64,000 nt of DNA from Dicaeum eximium (GCA_013396995.1 VWZP01010273.1:496001-560000); one strand, 5' to 3'; shown: positions 11,735 to 27,100, counted from the stretch's first letter. The notes: generated by a model not told the origin, from the sequence alone. A program made the numbers and translations.

Positions 11735-14242
11735 CTTTGTGTTATTCTTTGCTGCTATCCGCAGCACAATCAGTCTATTCTGTTTTCTGCCAGCTGCAGA
11801 GTTACCCAGGCTTGATGTGAGAGGGTCTGAATCAAATGCTAAAAGTCAAAATGTGCCTTAAGACTTGCCTCATGACAGTGCCACTATTTACTTACTGACC
11901 TTCAGAGAGGTCAAGATTTGATGCTGCTTTGCTCCTCTTCTCCTATGGCAGCAGCCAGTAAGGATTCTTTTGAATTACTGCATCTATTCAATTTTTTGTT
12001 GTATTGTATAGATAAGTCTTTCTCAAATGAAAGGAAAGGTCATGTAGCAAAGTTCAGTAGTAGATGCAGACTAATTCCTTTCTTGAATGTGTTGGCTCTC
12101 CTGTAAATATGTGGGTTTCTTTGACAAGTAAATTTGAAACTGTTCACTGAAGAGAAAGAGAAAATCGTAGCCGCCTTGAAACCCACTCCCTATCCCTGGA
12201 TCTTACAGCTGCACAGTGGGATTGATGCTGCACTACTTCTAGCTGTTGGGAACCTGAAGAGTTACTTGACCCTTTGTGTCCTACACAACACTTGCCAGTT
12301 TTGTTATTCCCTGGGTAGCAGGAAAAGGACTCTGACACTGAGTGTGAACAGCTTATCTGTATTTTAAAATAAAATAGTAAATTCTTTTATACCCTTTTCT
12401 ACTATCTTGGCAAGATGTAATTCTCCTTGAACCTTGGCAAGTCTCATGTTACCTTTGCATATGACTTCTGAGAGTTAGCAGTTTTTCTCTGATCAGATGA
12501 TTTTTCTCTTCCATGTAAGTCATCAGCTTGTTTGGCACTTCACAGATGGTAATTCAGGCAACACCTCAATTATACAAGTTCTTTCCACATCCCATTTGCT
12601 TGAAATCCTGACTCCTTGTAGTTTTATTGATTTGTATAGTCTAGTACAGTTCTGTACCAGCTCTGTATCAACTAGTCCTTTAACGAGTTGATTCTAATTA
12701 GTTCACTTGATGAATGAAAGAAATCGAGAACTTCATGGAAGGGGTATATGAATAAGTATAAATTATGCAGTAAAAACCAGCATGTCAGCCTCTCCACAGT
12801 AACCACCTGTACCTTGTACCTGCCTATTCCTTCACTAAAAGAGCAGTAAATTGATCTGACTTTACAGTATGACCATAAGTGCAATTGACTCTGCAAGTTT
12901 TCACTTCATTCCACCTTAACTTGCATGTCAAGATTTAAATATCTTGCTTCATTTAATATTCCAGTGTAATTAATTTCTATTAACTCATAATTATATTCAT
13001 AACATATGGTGATGTTATTTGCTCATTGGATTAAGAGATATTTAATTTTGAATTTTATTAGAACAGTCATCAGTATCTACATCTATTACCGCATTACTAA
13101 TTCTACTATCTATGAAATGCAGCAACATAAAAAATCCTAGTATTTCTCAAATATTCAAATATATAGCTTCAAAAATTTCATACAGAGCTACAGAACAATT
13201 TATTATAACCAAATGTGGCATTAGAATAACACAAAAAGCCCTCAGGTTAAAGTCAGATTCTTATTGATTATTTCCTAAAGTTACATAAACCTGAAAGGTC
13301 TTTATTCCCTTCTGTCTTGTTTCTTCAGTGGGTTGTTACAGTGTTCCTAACTCAATATCATCTTTATATTTCATTTTTTGTCCCTGTAGAACAAAGGCTT
13401 TAAAAGTAGGAACCATGACTATCATTCTGTCACATTTTAGTTACTCCTTTAATAAATTCCTTCACATCATGCAATATTTCAAATTCTTCAGTGTCGTTTC
13501 CTGGAAGAACCATTTAACAAAGATGGAATTCATTTAATTACTGCTTTCAAAAATATTAATATCTTTTTGGATGGTGTCTGGCCAACTACTCAGGGAAATC
13601 CATATTTGTTAAAATTTTTTACTAACTTTTCTCTCACACTAGCCCTCAATTTCTGTAATCTCTGAGCCTGATAATGAGAAGATAGTTAGAATATGCTTTT
13701 TCATTCATGTCTCCTAGGTATGTGAGCTGCTGCCAAATGAGGGGAGACTGTTTTATGTGTAGGTTTATCTGTAGTGAGGATTGCTAGGGCTGGACTGAAA
13801 GCTAGAATGAGAAGAGGGCTGAGGAGTTACATTTCTTAATAAATTAGGTTTCTAAATAAGTTATTACCACATCTTGTAGGAAAAAGAGCTGACTCTTATC
13901 AGGATTAGAGACCTCACTGAACTCAGGCTCAGCACTGTGTGGCTGTAATGATCAAACTGTGATTCTTGCTAGGAGAGCAGCTTTAAATGGGAAACAGTTT
14001 GGCTACCCCACTTACCAACATTGTTTAAGGCCCCTGAGCTATCCTTTTAGCCTTTAGCTCTGCAATGACTGTGCACAGACAAAAAGGAAGGTGGCAAACA
14101 CAGATATCACTGTACAGCCCCTGAGTGGGCTGCAGACACACTTAAACAATCTGCTCTCTGTATTGCCCTTGAGGGATATGTTTGTGCACATGGTATCTCT
14201 ATAAAGGAGATGCAATTCATCTGATTCTCAGGTTTTCTTTGC

Positions 14243-14272
14243 TTTGTGTATTTGTATTTGTGTATTTGTGTA
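14243..14272. repeat. TTTGTGTA tandem repeat
   Basis: Units TTTGTGTA, TTTGTA, TTTGTGTA, TTTGTGTA in a row, giving a 30-bp low-complexity tract. Confidence 0.9.
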
Positions 14273-15043
14273 TTCATCTACATCAGGGGCAAGTGCAGCA
14301 TTCAGCTGAACCCAAGAAGCATTGTTTAAACCCAGTTAGTACTCTAAAGATGTGAAATTATTACAAAAGCACCTGAGCGAGGTTAGAAAAACGTTTAATA
14401 CAGTTTGAAGCTGAAATAACATTTACCTGATGTTCAATGGGTCTCTTTCAGAGTGAAAGATTACTGGCCAGCTCTGTGATTCAATTATAACATTATTCTA
14501 TTTGTATTACAGGGAAGGCAGTTTAAAAAAGCTTTTCACTGGCTAATGAATGCTGGAACAATGTTCTTCGTTACCACAAGGTGTCACTTTTATGACTCTT
14601 GGATGAACAACAAAGTTTAAAAGTAAAATATTAGATGGAATCATTCCCTACTTTCTCCTGAAATTGCTATGCCAGTTTCTCTAGTTTGCTTACTACATTT
14701 GGTATGAAAATTGAAATAGCTACATATTAGATCTGAGCAGACATCTCATGAAGAATAATCTGTGTAGTTTAGCAGCTGTTTCTGCTTTTGAAATTTCAGG
14801 AACAAACTACAACTTCCTTCTGTTTGCTAATTATTTAAATTTGCATAATATTTGTGATATAATTAATATTACTCCAAATTTAAGTAGTGCACACTGGATA
14901 TTAGTTAGATAATATTGCTAATATTTCTGCCCTTTGGCTAAACACTTGTGCATTTATAGAAACACAGCCCAGAATATTTTTAGATATGACTGTGACTACT
15001 GTTATTAAAAAAAAAAATCAGCAGTAATAATTTTTTTATTCGC

Positions 15044-15107
15044 TCAGTCTACAAATTCAGACTCACTTACTCAGGCTCACATACTCAGACTCATCTCAAG
15101 CTCACAC
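15044..15107. repeat. Degenerate 14-bp minisatellite, about 5 units
   Basis: Five consecutive units start with TCAG or TCAAG: TCAGTCTACAAAT, TCAGACTCACTTAC, TCAGGCTCACATAC, TCAGACTCATC and TCAAGCTCACAC. The second and third units differ at only three positions. The outer units are shorter and more diverged, as expected of an ageing tandem array. Confidence 0.8.
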
Positions 15108-18100
15108 AAAGCTGCAGCAGCCCCACCCCTGCTAAGCTACAGAATTCAGCAATCCCTGACAATTACAATAAAAAATGTGTGTGTCCTAAGCCATTGTGGG
15201 TCAGTAGAAACATCCCCATGAGATTCAACAGACTTCAAATAAAACATATCTGAAGTATTAAATAATTACATTTTTCTTAAGATCGTAGAAGAGCCTAAGT
15301 AATTTCTTAAGCAAACCTATCTAAATAGTTGCATGACTTAAAACTTAAAATTTCGGTCTAAACCAGAAAGACAAATTAAAATACATCACTATTACTGTTA
15401 TTGTTAGAAAACTGATAAAGGAAACAGGAAATATACAGAACTGTTTTCAGGGAAGGTCTTGATCTTAAGTGGACTTGTTGCTACAACTTTAATGTAAAAA
15501 AACCCAAGTATTTAATTGTAAGGGGTTTTTTTCCCTGTTATTTCTCACTCAAAAAAATAAACAAGAAATGTTTTGAAGAATTTAAATGTCCCTGGTTTTA
15601 CTATAAGGATAACTTATTAATCTTCTCACTGCATACTTTGTAAAATTATCTGCTACAGTGATACTTTTAACAGATCACGTATATCTATAACATTTCTCAT
15701 CAATTTTAATAAGCTGGTGTGATTTTATAATTGCCTTGTAATCACTAATGTGGTAAATATCAGTGCATTTCTACTTGGTAAATGTACTTCAATTACTTAA
15801 GAGAACATTTACTGTGACATCCTCTTTTATAAACCTGGAAGGCCTGTTCTTTCACTTATATAGAAGTAAAACCTTACAATAAAGCATTTAACTTGAAAAA
15901 AAAAAACCCCACTATCACTTGTCTTGAGACGTGCCCTTTCAGAAAAAATTGTTTCCAAATTTGACTGAAGCCTTTGAGGGAAAATGCAGATTAAATAATA
16001 CCTATCATAAAACATTTATGCATTTATAGTGCATGTTTTTAAATAAAACAAATCAAGGAGCATCTCTGAAATGAAAAGAGGTCACAAGAACCAAGAGGAA
16101 ACTGGTTCAATTAGTTTTACTAATCACATATCTTGAATTCATTTTGGCATATTTTAAACCACTACTCCAGGGTGACTGAGATCCATAAATGCACTGACAA
16201 AGACTTTGGGTAAATGAAATGAAACTGACAGTTTTTCCTTAAGTGATCATCTGAATTGAACCACAAAGGTCATTTAGCAATATGCATGTTTGCATAATGA
16301 TACATAGCCTCAGACAACAGGCAACTAATTCATAGATGAGTAGCTGGTTTAAAAATCTGGCTGACAAAGTAACTACTTCTAGCAGATTAAGCTATGACTT
16401 CTAGCAAGAAAAAGAATTGCTCTTATTCTGCTGTTGTTATTTCTCTTCTTTTTAACAGAGAAGCTAATTTTTATCACCAGGATTAGAAATAATAGCTCAA
16501 AACTTCAGGGATAAATTTGATTTACTAGATATGTAAAAATAATTCGTCAATAAAATATCAAGTAAATTACTTCTTTGGCCCAAGTATTCACTCATATTGT
16601 CAATGGAAAACTGGCAGCTGTAGTTCCCAGTGAACACCATTTCTGTCATCTGAGATATCCATTATTTCTACTGATGCTGAGAACTATCTTTTAGGGCAAT
16701 CTGGTACCCTTCGAAGGATGAACTCATGTCAGCTCTATCTAGCACTTACTTTTAATATTTACGTTTATCCTTTCTTTTTCCTTAGTATAAGTTCTATCTA
16801 TGCTGTTGACAGCAAAGAATAAAAGGAGTCCGTAGTGGTTGGTTACCTTCTCAAGCAGATGTGTCCATTAAAGTTTTTGCAGCCGTACTCCTGTTGAACA
16901 GTGAAGTCAGACATAAGCCACGTACAGGCTGATGGTTCAGACCTACTCCTCTACCACTTTGTCTAAACAGCAGCCCAATACTGTCATCTGGTGTTTCTTC
17001 ACACAGAGAATTCAGTCAGGCTTTGATGTGCTTCAGAGATGAAGGACAGAGTAAATGTTTGTTGGGTTTGGGTTTTTTTTTCATTTTAATACCTGTAAAT
17101 TAAAATATATTATTTAAAACACATTCATTAATTTAGCTGCATTTGTTCTTAAATAATTCTTGAACCTGGGATTAGAATTCCAATGAATCCATATTAGCAC
17201 AGTCAAAACATGTCAGTATTTCTACCATACAGAACAGTTGCTCATATTTAGCTCTCTGCTGTGAGGATAAGGTTCTCTGAAATTCACCACACAATCTATA
17301 CAGGCACTACACAGGGAAGCATATAACATTCATATCTATATCAATGTGACTTAGCCACAATGGCTTCAATTTTTTTCCCTTCAAATGTAAATTTACATTC
17401 TCATCCCATCCCACAATTTGTTTCTTGCAGCAAGAATCGAAGAGGTTTTACAAGACTGTTGCAAATATAAAATATTCACCACTAAACCATAATACTTGGT
17501 CATCTGTGAGATATAAACACTTCCAATTAAATGAAAAATTCAGCCTCAAGGTCTTTCCTTCCTCTTCCAGCAAATGATTTACACAGGGTTTTTCACACTA
17601 GTCTGTGGCTTCATTGGCACTGCAGGAATAATGCACTTATAAAAGTTGTTGCACTGGCATGTAAACACTGCAAACAGGGAGCAGTGGATGAAAAAAAGCA
17701 TAAATTAGAAAGACCTGACAGCTTTTTTTCCTTACATCTTTCTCAGTAAATCTTATTTTAGAGCAGGTTCTAATAGGATAAACACTTTCCTTGAGCTTAA
17801 GATTGTAACAGGTGCTTTTCTCTCAGGCTTGTTAAGTCTCACAGCATAGACAGATTCTTGGTTATGAGCAAACTGGGACATCTGAACCTGAGCAAGGAAA
17901 ACACTTTTATATAACCAATCTGTTGATTCTGTCAAATGCAGAAATAATTTTAGCATATAGTGACAATAAAATTACAAAAGGTGAATATTGATTTTACTCC
18001 ATAAATTTTGTGAAAATGGACCTGTATGCACTAAGTCTTAATGTTGGCAGCATGAAGAAATAAACATGAGCTTTAAAAGAAAAGAAGAATTTTAGTTAGT

Positions 18101-21100
18101 AAATCTCTGAATGCACTTTAGAGGCTGCATAAGATAAGAGAAATGCTCTTTTGAAATACAATAAAAAGCTATTATAAGAATAATGTGAATATGAATATTG
18201 AGACATGAAACTCTACCTTGAAAAATATTAAATAGGTCAAAATATATATCATGGTGTAAATGATACTTGTAATCCTAATATGAACATGAAAAAGAAGAGT
18301 ATAATGCCACTTCATTTCAAACCCCATTAAGTGTGGGTTACATTTCCTGAAGTGAGCGGCAAGAGTCAGATATTTACTTGGAACTCACAGAATCTTTGAA
18401 TTTCACTTGTTTTTAATTTATTGCTTGCTTGTGTTGCAATTCTGCATTCAGCAAAAATTTTTGGTGACTACTGAATTCATCCATACAGTATGATGTACTA
18501 TATTTCATATCCAACAGATAGAAACCAATCACTGGAATTACAATCCCCAGCATTCACATCCAAATTCCCAAAATCACAGACTCACAGGAATTATTTTGCT
18601 TTGGTATTTGTTCTTCTACGTTTTCAATTTCTTTGTCTCTTTTCCAAGAAGAACACCTTTAAAAACAGATGACCTGTTACTCCTGGTGATTAATATGAGT
18701 AACTGCAAGACAGATAATTGAGTGCAAGTTAATTATGATTTTACAGTAAGCAATATTTAGATGAGATATACAAAGAGTTCTTGGAAGACAGAACAGTAAA
18801 TTTTCAAAGCAGATAAAAAACCCAAAACATATGTCTAAACTGCTACAAATAATTTTGCATTTCTCTTTCACAATAGCTTCAGCTGTATTTTTCATGTTTA
18901 ATTTAGAACCATAGGATTTTTTTCATCTCCAACAGATAAAATTCCTATTACATGTTTGAAGTACCTCTTCTGTCTCTGATTTTACAAAAGAGAATTTTTC
19001 AAATATTTATTTTTATCTTTTTAATTTTTTATCACCATTTCTTTAACACTTTTTTTCCTGTTCATTTATGTGGATTTTGCAGCAGGGAACTTACTTTAAG
19101 TATTTTAAATGGAAATTATATACTGTGTCTGGAGCAGGATGTCAACCTGTTTCCATGTTTTGCTGTTCTGAATTTGTTGAAATTCCAACCCCTAGCAAGT
19201 GCAACAGAAATGAACATATCTGAAATCAACTTACACGACGTATTACTCTTTCTTTTTTCCTCAAATATATAAATTGAAAACTCTGGACAAAAAGAAGACA
19301 ATGTGTGGTGAACACTTGCGGGTTCAGGCATTAGAGACAGAAGAACTTGAAAAATATGTGATAAAGCAGCAAAATGGCACAGAGGAGAGAAAGCAATGAA
19401 AGTCTTCCCGAGGGAAGGCAAGTTTAAAAGTTTCCAACATATCAATCAGCACAGATATTTCAGACTCCTTGCTGAAATACTGCTGGCAAATAGTTCATAG
19501 AAATCAGAACATCTTCCTCTATGTGGACCCTTCCATATATGTTGAAAAGAAGACTCCAAACTTGTTTGAAAGGAAACCAAAAATACATGAGAACCCTATA
19601 GATGCAGAGAAAAAAGTTTAGGGGAAGGGATAGAAAAATACCATATATTGTATTGCTTTCACAAATAACTAAAATTCACATAATCAAAAATGAAAGTTGC
19701 ATTGCACAAACTGTTGTTTAGTGATTAAAAGTCATCATATTTGGTGCTATATTGAGATTATTTATGACAAGACTGATTAAGAGAACAGTTCCACCCACTG
19801 ATTTACAGAAGATAGATGGGATAATTATGAACATATAATTTTACTTCACATAAAATAAGCCAGAGAATATCTACCTATTATTGGGTAGATTAATGATAAT
19901 CCAAATAGCCTTTGACCAAAAAGAAAAGGTTGTCATGATTGGACAAACTTTTTCATCAACCAGTTTATTAGCTGATTTTCATATTATGAATAGATTCAAA
20001 TTAATAAAATGGAAACTCACATCTGAAGTTGATCAAAAATTGCAGTCAGCCTTGGAAATCTAGTTTGTCATTATTTCAACTTACGTTAATGCTTGTTTAA
20101 CAGATTCTGTGGTAATATCCTCTGCAGAGGAATTACCAGTGGAGCTGGACACGAGCACAGTTCCTCCAGCCTTGGGCTACAAAGTTTCCAAAGGCAGGAG
20201 GAAGGGGAAAGTATTGCCTAAATGTGCAAGAAAACTTTGAAAGGCTTTATACATTTCACATCACAATATGCTTATATCAGTGTACATTTATTCAAAACAA
20301 TAGATTTATGCTGTACTGAAGGAGAGCTAAAGTTGCAGCAATTTCATTTAAACAGTCAGCATACTTGGAAATAAACTGTCATCTACTCCACTGAAAACAC
20401 TGGAAGAGTATCAGTATTAGTGGTTAAATATAATCTCATGTCTGAATTGATTGAAACCTGAAATAGAGAACATGCCACTGTGTGTTTCAGGTGTGTGAGT
20501 CTTCTGAAAATTCTTCTAATGCTGCATTTCCTGGGACCTGATTAAAACTTCATTGAAGTTTCTGAAGGTGAAATATTACATTTCTGTATTTTCCCAGAGT
20601 TAGTTTTAGTTTTTTAGTACTTTTTATCCTGAAGAAAATGTTAGCACCTACTACAAACAACACTTTGTCAAAGCTTAACACATCAGCTTAAATCTTCTTC
20701 CTTAAAAAATGTTAGTTAGAAGATCAGCATCAATAAGGTGCTATCCCATGGGACACCTGAGCTAGATTCATCTATGGAGAAACCTTCAACTGACCAATTC
20801 AATATCTACTTTTCCCTCAGCTACAGCTGAGATTAGCAGCTGACCATAGAAAAGATGTATTTAGTGGCATTTGAAAGTTAGCATTCAGACTAAGCACTGT
20901 TTTTCTGAGCTTTTCAAATAGAAACAGCACAATATAATTTCACTAAAGCAGAGCCTTTAACTGGAAACCTGTCCTAGAAGTCAGCATCAGTGATCCCACA
21001 TGTCAGGACAGATAAACCCACATCTGTGCTGCAAGTTCTGTTATTTCTTACAAAGGCACATGCCAGTTTTCAGATCCCATGCGCTAACCTCTGTGCATTT

Positions 21101-24100
21101 GTCCATATCCATTACCTGTTCCTGAGTGAATTTTAGCCCTTTCCAATCCTCCTTCCCTACTTTCAGTGGGCCTGTTTCTCACCAAATGTCCTGTTGTGTT
21201 ACTTGCTATCTGGAGATGTGCACAGGCTGCACTGCTCACAATGACACGAGACTCTGCAATCTTCTGTGCCTGCATCTGAAATAAGATGCTGAACCAATAC
21301 AGTAGAATGCTCCTAACCAAAAAAGCACTGTATTCCCTCGTCTTTTCCAGGTTCTCATCCAGCCCCAAGGTGACCTCATGCTGTTACCTTCTAGTTTATC
21401 TAGGTGCCTGAAAACTGTCCCCAGGACAAAGAATTAGATCCAGTCAGTGGACAGTGGGACAGGAGAGATTGGTGTGAGCTTCCTGGTTTGTCATCAGTAA
21501 ATTCTTAGATCAGCTAGGCCAATCTTAAATCCTGACACCAGGAAAACAAGTTTTTTCAGTTGGCTCTTGTATTTTTACCTGTGCCCATTGTCTCTTGTCC
21601 TGTCACTGGACACTGCTGAGAATTTACATCTTCCCATTTGATATTAAGAACATTCATAGAATCTGGTTGGTTAATTGCATGGTCTGTCTTGCTCACATTG
21701 TTGTGTGACTTTTCTTGCCAGCACAGTGCAATTCTGTTCCTTTTTACACTTAAATTTTACTTCTCAAAAGCCTTACCCCACAAAAATCACACTTTCTTTT
21801 TACTGTGGAAGAAAATAGAATGGTTTGCTATTCATGCTTCCTAAATGCTTATTCACGAAGTATATCAGTAATTTCAGTAAAAGGCTTGTAGGACTTTAAA
21901 ACTGCTGTTGTCAAAGGCATAGGCCATTTCAGTTTGATAGAAATATCTTACAAGTTTGAATAAACCGAATTCCCTTTTATATGCTTGGTTTGACACCTCC
22001 TTTACAGGTTGTTCTCCTGTGTGTTCCCGTTATAGAGAGCTGTTTATCAAAAATTTCAATACTTTTGTCCTTTGACTGGTCTTCCAGTATGGCATATTCT
22101 AGTTTCATAATAATTGAATTTGATTAGATATTTTTAGGGTTACCACTTTTTTCCTGAACTCTGTATGTGGCTGCATCTGTATCTCAGGAGGCACTTGTTC
22201 TGTACATGAGACTATATGCTTTTTCTTTATTTTCCTCAATGACACCTTTAAGATAGGCTAAAGATAGACAGGTAGACAAATACACAATTTGACAATTGTA
22301 TTCGTGATGCTCATATATTACAGCATTTTGCAGAAGAACAGAAAATGAAAAGTTCTTTCCAATAACTGTGAAAATCTGTCAAAGATACAGTTTTAGACTG
22401 AGGTGATTGGGCAAATGCCAGACAAAAATAGTACCATGAATTACACAGTGACACTGGGTTTTAAGCTGCATGGATCTTACACTCAAAAGATCAGTCCCAT
22501 ACACAAATTCAACTTCTTCTATGTGTATTTACAATGGAAAATTGAAAATTTTGCCCCATTGAAGCTGCATAAACAATGGAAAGAAAAGACGTTTTAATAA
22601 CATCACTTAGCTTAACTGCTTAGACATGGAGCATTTTGTTTAGTTTGCTGTCTAGTTTGTTTTGTCATGTTTGCATGTCTTTGATCTCTTCACTGGCACA
22701 GCTCCCTAGAAAAATATTTCGTCTCCAGATGAAACTCTGAACTCCAAAGGCGTGAACTGGCAGAACAAGGATAACAAAATAGAGAGTCAGATAATAATGG
22801 GGAATAGTCTGTGGTACCATCTAATGGTAATTCTTTCTCCTAGGAGTCACAGAATCAATGCATTTTCTGGAAAAGGGGAAGCAAGTTTTTCCTTACAAAA
22901 GAATAAGAGCAAAATTATTTTTTAATTAGAGCAATGCATGAACCTCACTTGTAAGGGTTACTGGTCATACATGATCCTAGCTTCTTTCATCTTTATTTAC
23001 CCATGTAAGTATGATCTCATTTCAGGTGAGCAGAGGGATTCCTTCTGCTTTCATCTTTTCCTTTAACAGATACTTTTGTTTACAATTCTGAGCTACCACA
23101 TTTCTTCTCCTCCCATCACAATAACTCATCTGTCACCCAAAACAGAATATTTGTATGAAAAAAATTAAAAGCAACACTATTGCAATATGCTGGTTGACAT
23201 AAGTATTTATGCACAGTCAGCAATGATAACATTAATTTGAAAAAATTAATACGACTCACACCTTGAACTTTGCATGTTACCTCAGTGATATCAAGAACTA
23301 AAATATTTTGTACCACTTATCAGCAAATAAATTAAGAACCAATAAAAACACATTATTTTATCCAGTGACATTTACAACCCAAAGATATTCTGCTTTTAGA
23401 TTTAATCAGTGGAATTTCTTCTCAAAGCTTTAGTTTTCTGAAGCTCAACCTAAATCATGATTTTCACTTTACCCATCCTATGAAAGTGTAGCCAAATTTT
23501 TTTTGAAGGAAGGGGAGCAATGTGTGAAATCCACCTTCTTTGTAAGGCTGTGTAAGTGACAATGTTTGAACCCAAAGTTCAGTTTTCTAGGCTTTTTCCA
23601 CACAATGCAATGGCACTGATATGTGCATCCAGAATAGCTTTTGTTTTTAGCTATGTGTGACATCGTGCTCTTTCTGCAAACGCACGTGTGCAAATTTATG
23701 CAGAGCAATAATACCCTCTTCAGCTAGAATGCTCCAACATCCTACCAACCTTTCATGTCAAGATCTTTACTGACTTAATTGTTTCCATATGTACACCATC
23801 AACTGCTCCATTTCTAAGAAATGTGCTTGTCGCTTGTAGAACTGATTAGAAAGCTACCCACAAGCATGACATCCACATAGGTGCCACTTAATGCGCTAAA
23901 TTAAAGAGATGATGTGAACTAACCTCAGGACTCCTCATGACTCATGCTTAAAAATGCATGTACAATTTAAGACAGGCCAGAAAAACTTTTTTAGCTGGGA
24001 TTGTAGCAAGAGATCACCGGGACAGGGTTCCCATTCCGCTCCCTTGTTCTCTGACAGTGGGTTGCCAAGACTGTTTCAAAGAAAGGAAAGAGGTGGGGAA

Positions 24101-27100
24101 AATAATATTTATTCCAACAAATCCAGATGTGCATTCATGGGATGAACATATTCCAGACAATTATTTAATCCAGCATCAGCTTAGCTCATTGCAGACAGAC
24201 AGCTTTCCAACAGAAGGAATTTTGCTTTTGTTAGGATAAACGTAACTAGATTTCTCAAAAATATATTGATAATTTTTTATGGCACTGTAAAGTTATTTTT
24301 ATTGGATGATTCCTGACAAATTGAAAGGATTATTTCATCATGAAAAAGAGATAGTTATAAGAAAGACATCTAATTATATAAAAAATTTGAGCCTGCTGGT
24401 CTTTCAGGCTTTCTGAACAGCATGTCAAGTAAAAATGAATTTTTATAAGTGTGGTATATTTTATCTAATTTGCAAAAAAGCATTTAAATTTGGGAAAAGT
24501 CTGGTTTTAAGTATTGAAGCTTGGCATTTTTTGTATTCTATTTTTGTATTATGCTGGCTGTAGAACAGAACTTGAGACTGCAGTAACTAATATTCATATC
24601 AGCTGATCCCTTGAGATCAACTGCAGGTTCCATTGCATCAATGATAATTATCTTCATTAGTGGCTTGTTTAATTTTCACAATTCCTTGCTCTTTTTACAG
24701 TTGTTTTAGGTAATCAGAATGGAGATGAAAAAGTGAAGCACTGAAAAATATCTCTCAGGAAAATCCTGCTATTCCAGGTGCATAAAAGGAGGTAAAAATA
24801 AGTCTCTTTTAACTTGTAAACACTTCATGGAGTTGTGCTACCAATTTTATACATGTTGGCTCTAACAAGAACATATATGAAGAGCTCATTGGAATATTTA
24901 TGCACTAAGCTTCAGAGGGTTGCATCTGAGCATCAACCATGGTAAGACAGGGGCTTTTTTGTTAGTGACAGAATAACTGTGGTTTGTAAAACCAGGCTTG
25001 GGGCCCCTATTGGAATACATATGTGCATACAAACATCTCTTTAAGCCCTTTATTACTATTATTTAGTCTCCTGGAACGTGTATTAATAATACTTTTACAA
25101 ATGTATTTATTTAGTCAGATACCAACCTGCCTGAACAATCTGCTGCCTTTTTATTTAAAAATGAGCAGATTTAGTTCATTCTGCATTATGAAGCTAGAAC
25201 AGATCCCATTTGAAAACCAGTGTGGGCACTCTGCCCAGGCTGAGGTAGAATTGGTTGGCATTTAGAGATTACTCAATCAGAACATTTTATTTAAAGTTTA
25301 CATATAAATTTACTAGTGTAATTTTCTGCATAATTTCACATAAACATTTTGACTGTTTCAAGAACAGATTTGGACTACTCTGAAACCCCAAGTGCAAGCT
25401 GATAAATGCCTAGTTACTGTTATATTCCACTTAGTATTCCAACACAGACAAACTGAAATATGTGAATGCACTTTTCCTTTGCTTTTCTGTGTGTATGACA
25501 AGAACTCTTTAATACAGATTCTCTAACTTAACATATTCCTACCTCACCATCCGTATGAAAATGTTCACAAAATAGTCTCCCAGCTGAGGGGCAATCCCTG
25601 TCTGCAAATGACATAGTTAAGATTTCATCACAGGTCCTCTTCCCTGCCTCACTTCCAGCCTTTATCATAATTGTGAGTGTTAGGATGCTCTTCTCTTTTT
25701 TGCACCAGATTGGAGCACACAGATTATTGTTTTCCCTGTATTCAGAAAAAGCAGCTGCAGTGATTTTTATTACTTACTGATTATGGTCTTCTCCAAAGGA
25801 GAAGTTTCAGCTGTGACACAGAGGTATAAAGCAACTGCAAATTCTGTCCTGCACAAGATTTTTAGCTAAATCATAATGACCTAATTAAGAGATTGAAAAT
25901 AAAGAAAAGCATTATCTGGAAAAATTGAAATCCTTAGAAAAATTTCTTTCAGAATTGGCATTAAAAAGATTTGGAGAAGGACTCTGTTGTCAGAATAACA
26001 TTGAGAATTTGTGGGAGAGGGACTGTTGGGATATATAACAGCTGATCAGTCTGACTGGTCTGAAAGAAGCAAATACCCTAAAGGAGGTCTTATTAGAGGA
26101 TAGAATTTATACTATCTCATTTCTGTGAAAGCATAGGGAAAAAACCTCCTTGCATTCAAATATGATACTCCTGCAAGAGGCTGAGGGTGCAGTTACATTG
26201 GTGTTTTAGTTTGCATCAACAGCGTCCTTTTCAATGTACTCATCACTAACACTTAAGATGTTTTTAGATTACAATGTGGAGCACACTTGGAACAAATAAA
26301 TGCTTTTCTATTAGTTGAAACGGGAGTACAAGATCTGATCCAGGTGCTTACTTACTGCATTCCAACCATTCACTCTGATGTGTGATCCGTGGATCAGACT
26401 AAAGCTATTTTAATCTGTGTATGAAGTCCTCAGCATCAGCAGTTTCGCTTTGCAAATCTCCTCTTGTAGCAGAATTACTACTAATACAGACAGAACCAAG
26501 ATGAGAAAGGCAAGGTCAACTTCACAATTCTCCAAAAAGCTTTGTGATTCACATAGATTTTTGGGAGGGGAAAAAAAAAGGCAATTCCAAATCTCACAGC
26601 CTTTTAAATTGTTATTGAATCTGAGATGTGCAGTTGATAATATTCTATTTTGCATATTTGAATCTGAAACTCAGTTAACTGGCTCATTAACATCATACAG
26701 GCATTTTTGTGTCTGAGCTGAGAGTTAACCTGCTTCTTCCAATTCCCACTAGTATAGACAAAGAAAGGTGACTTTACCACAGCGTTAGAGAATTGAAACT
26801 CCAGTATGAAAAACACTCTTGTCCTCAGAAATATTTACATATCTTGTATCAGTAAGGCAAAAGCATTTCTGCTCTGCATACAGAAGATGGAAATATAGAG
26901 TTTTTTGCCTCAAATACATGTACAGATCTAAAAAATTTAGAAAATGGAGCACTAGGTATAATGACATAGTAATAGTGTAATTCTCCAGGAAGGGAGTAAG
27001 ACACAGGTAGTGTTCTTTCTTTCCTGGTCCCAGAGACATTTGGCTTCTGCCAAGGAGTCTGATTCATATTGATCCAAAACACAAGCTTCTGTCCCAAGCA

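Larger units (their letters stand above)
10133..15043. other. Unique DNA, no gene seen
   Basis: Open frames are short (up to about 77 codons) and none reads as a known protein. A (TG)n microsatellite lies at 11714-11734 and a TTTGTGTA repeat at 14243-14272. The blocks 12160-12300 and 13730-14220 are somewhat richer in GC than their surroundings, but I recognise no element in them. Confidence 0.65.

Noticed and set aside
14830..14850. POU octamer ATTTGCAT next to TAATTA (and a similar TTTGCATAATGA at 16290)
   Set aside because: Short AT-rich motifs of this kind are frequent by chance in such DNA; without conservation data they cannot be called regulatory.
22846..22862. TCACAGAATCAATG, similar to the antisense CR1 3' terminus
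   Set aside because: The following bases do not continue into CR1 text, and a 14-base partial match is expected by chance.
26410..26716. Opposed 81- and 99-codon frames; the minus one has a hydrophobic run (LAFLILVLSVLVVILL)
   Set aside because: Both strands are open over the same bases, no splice or start context supports either, and the hydrophobic run alone is weak evidence for a membrane protein.
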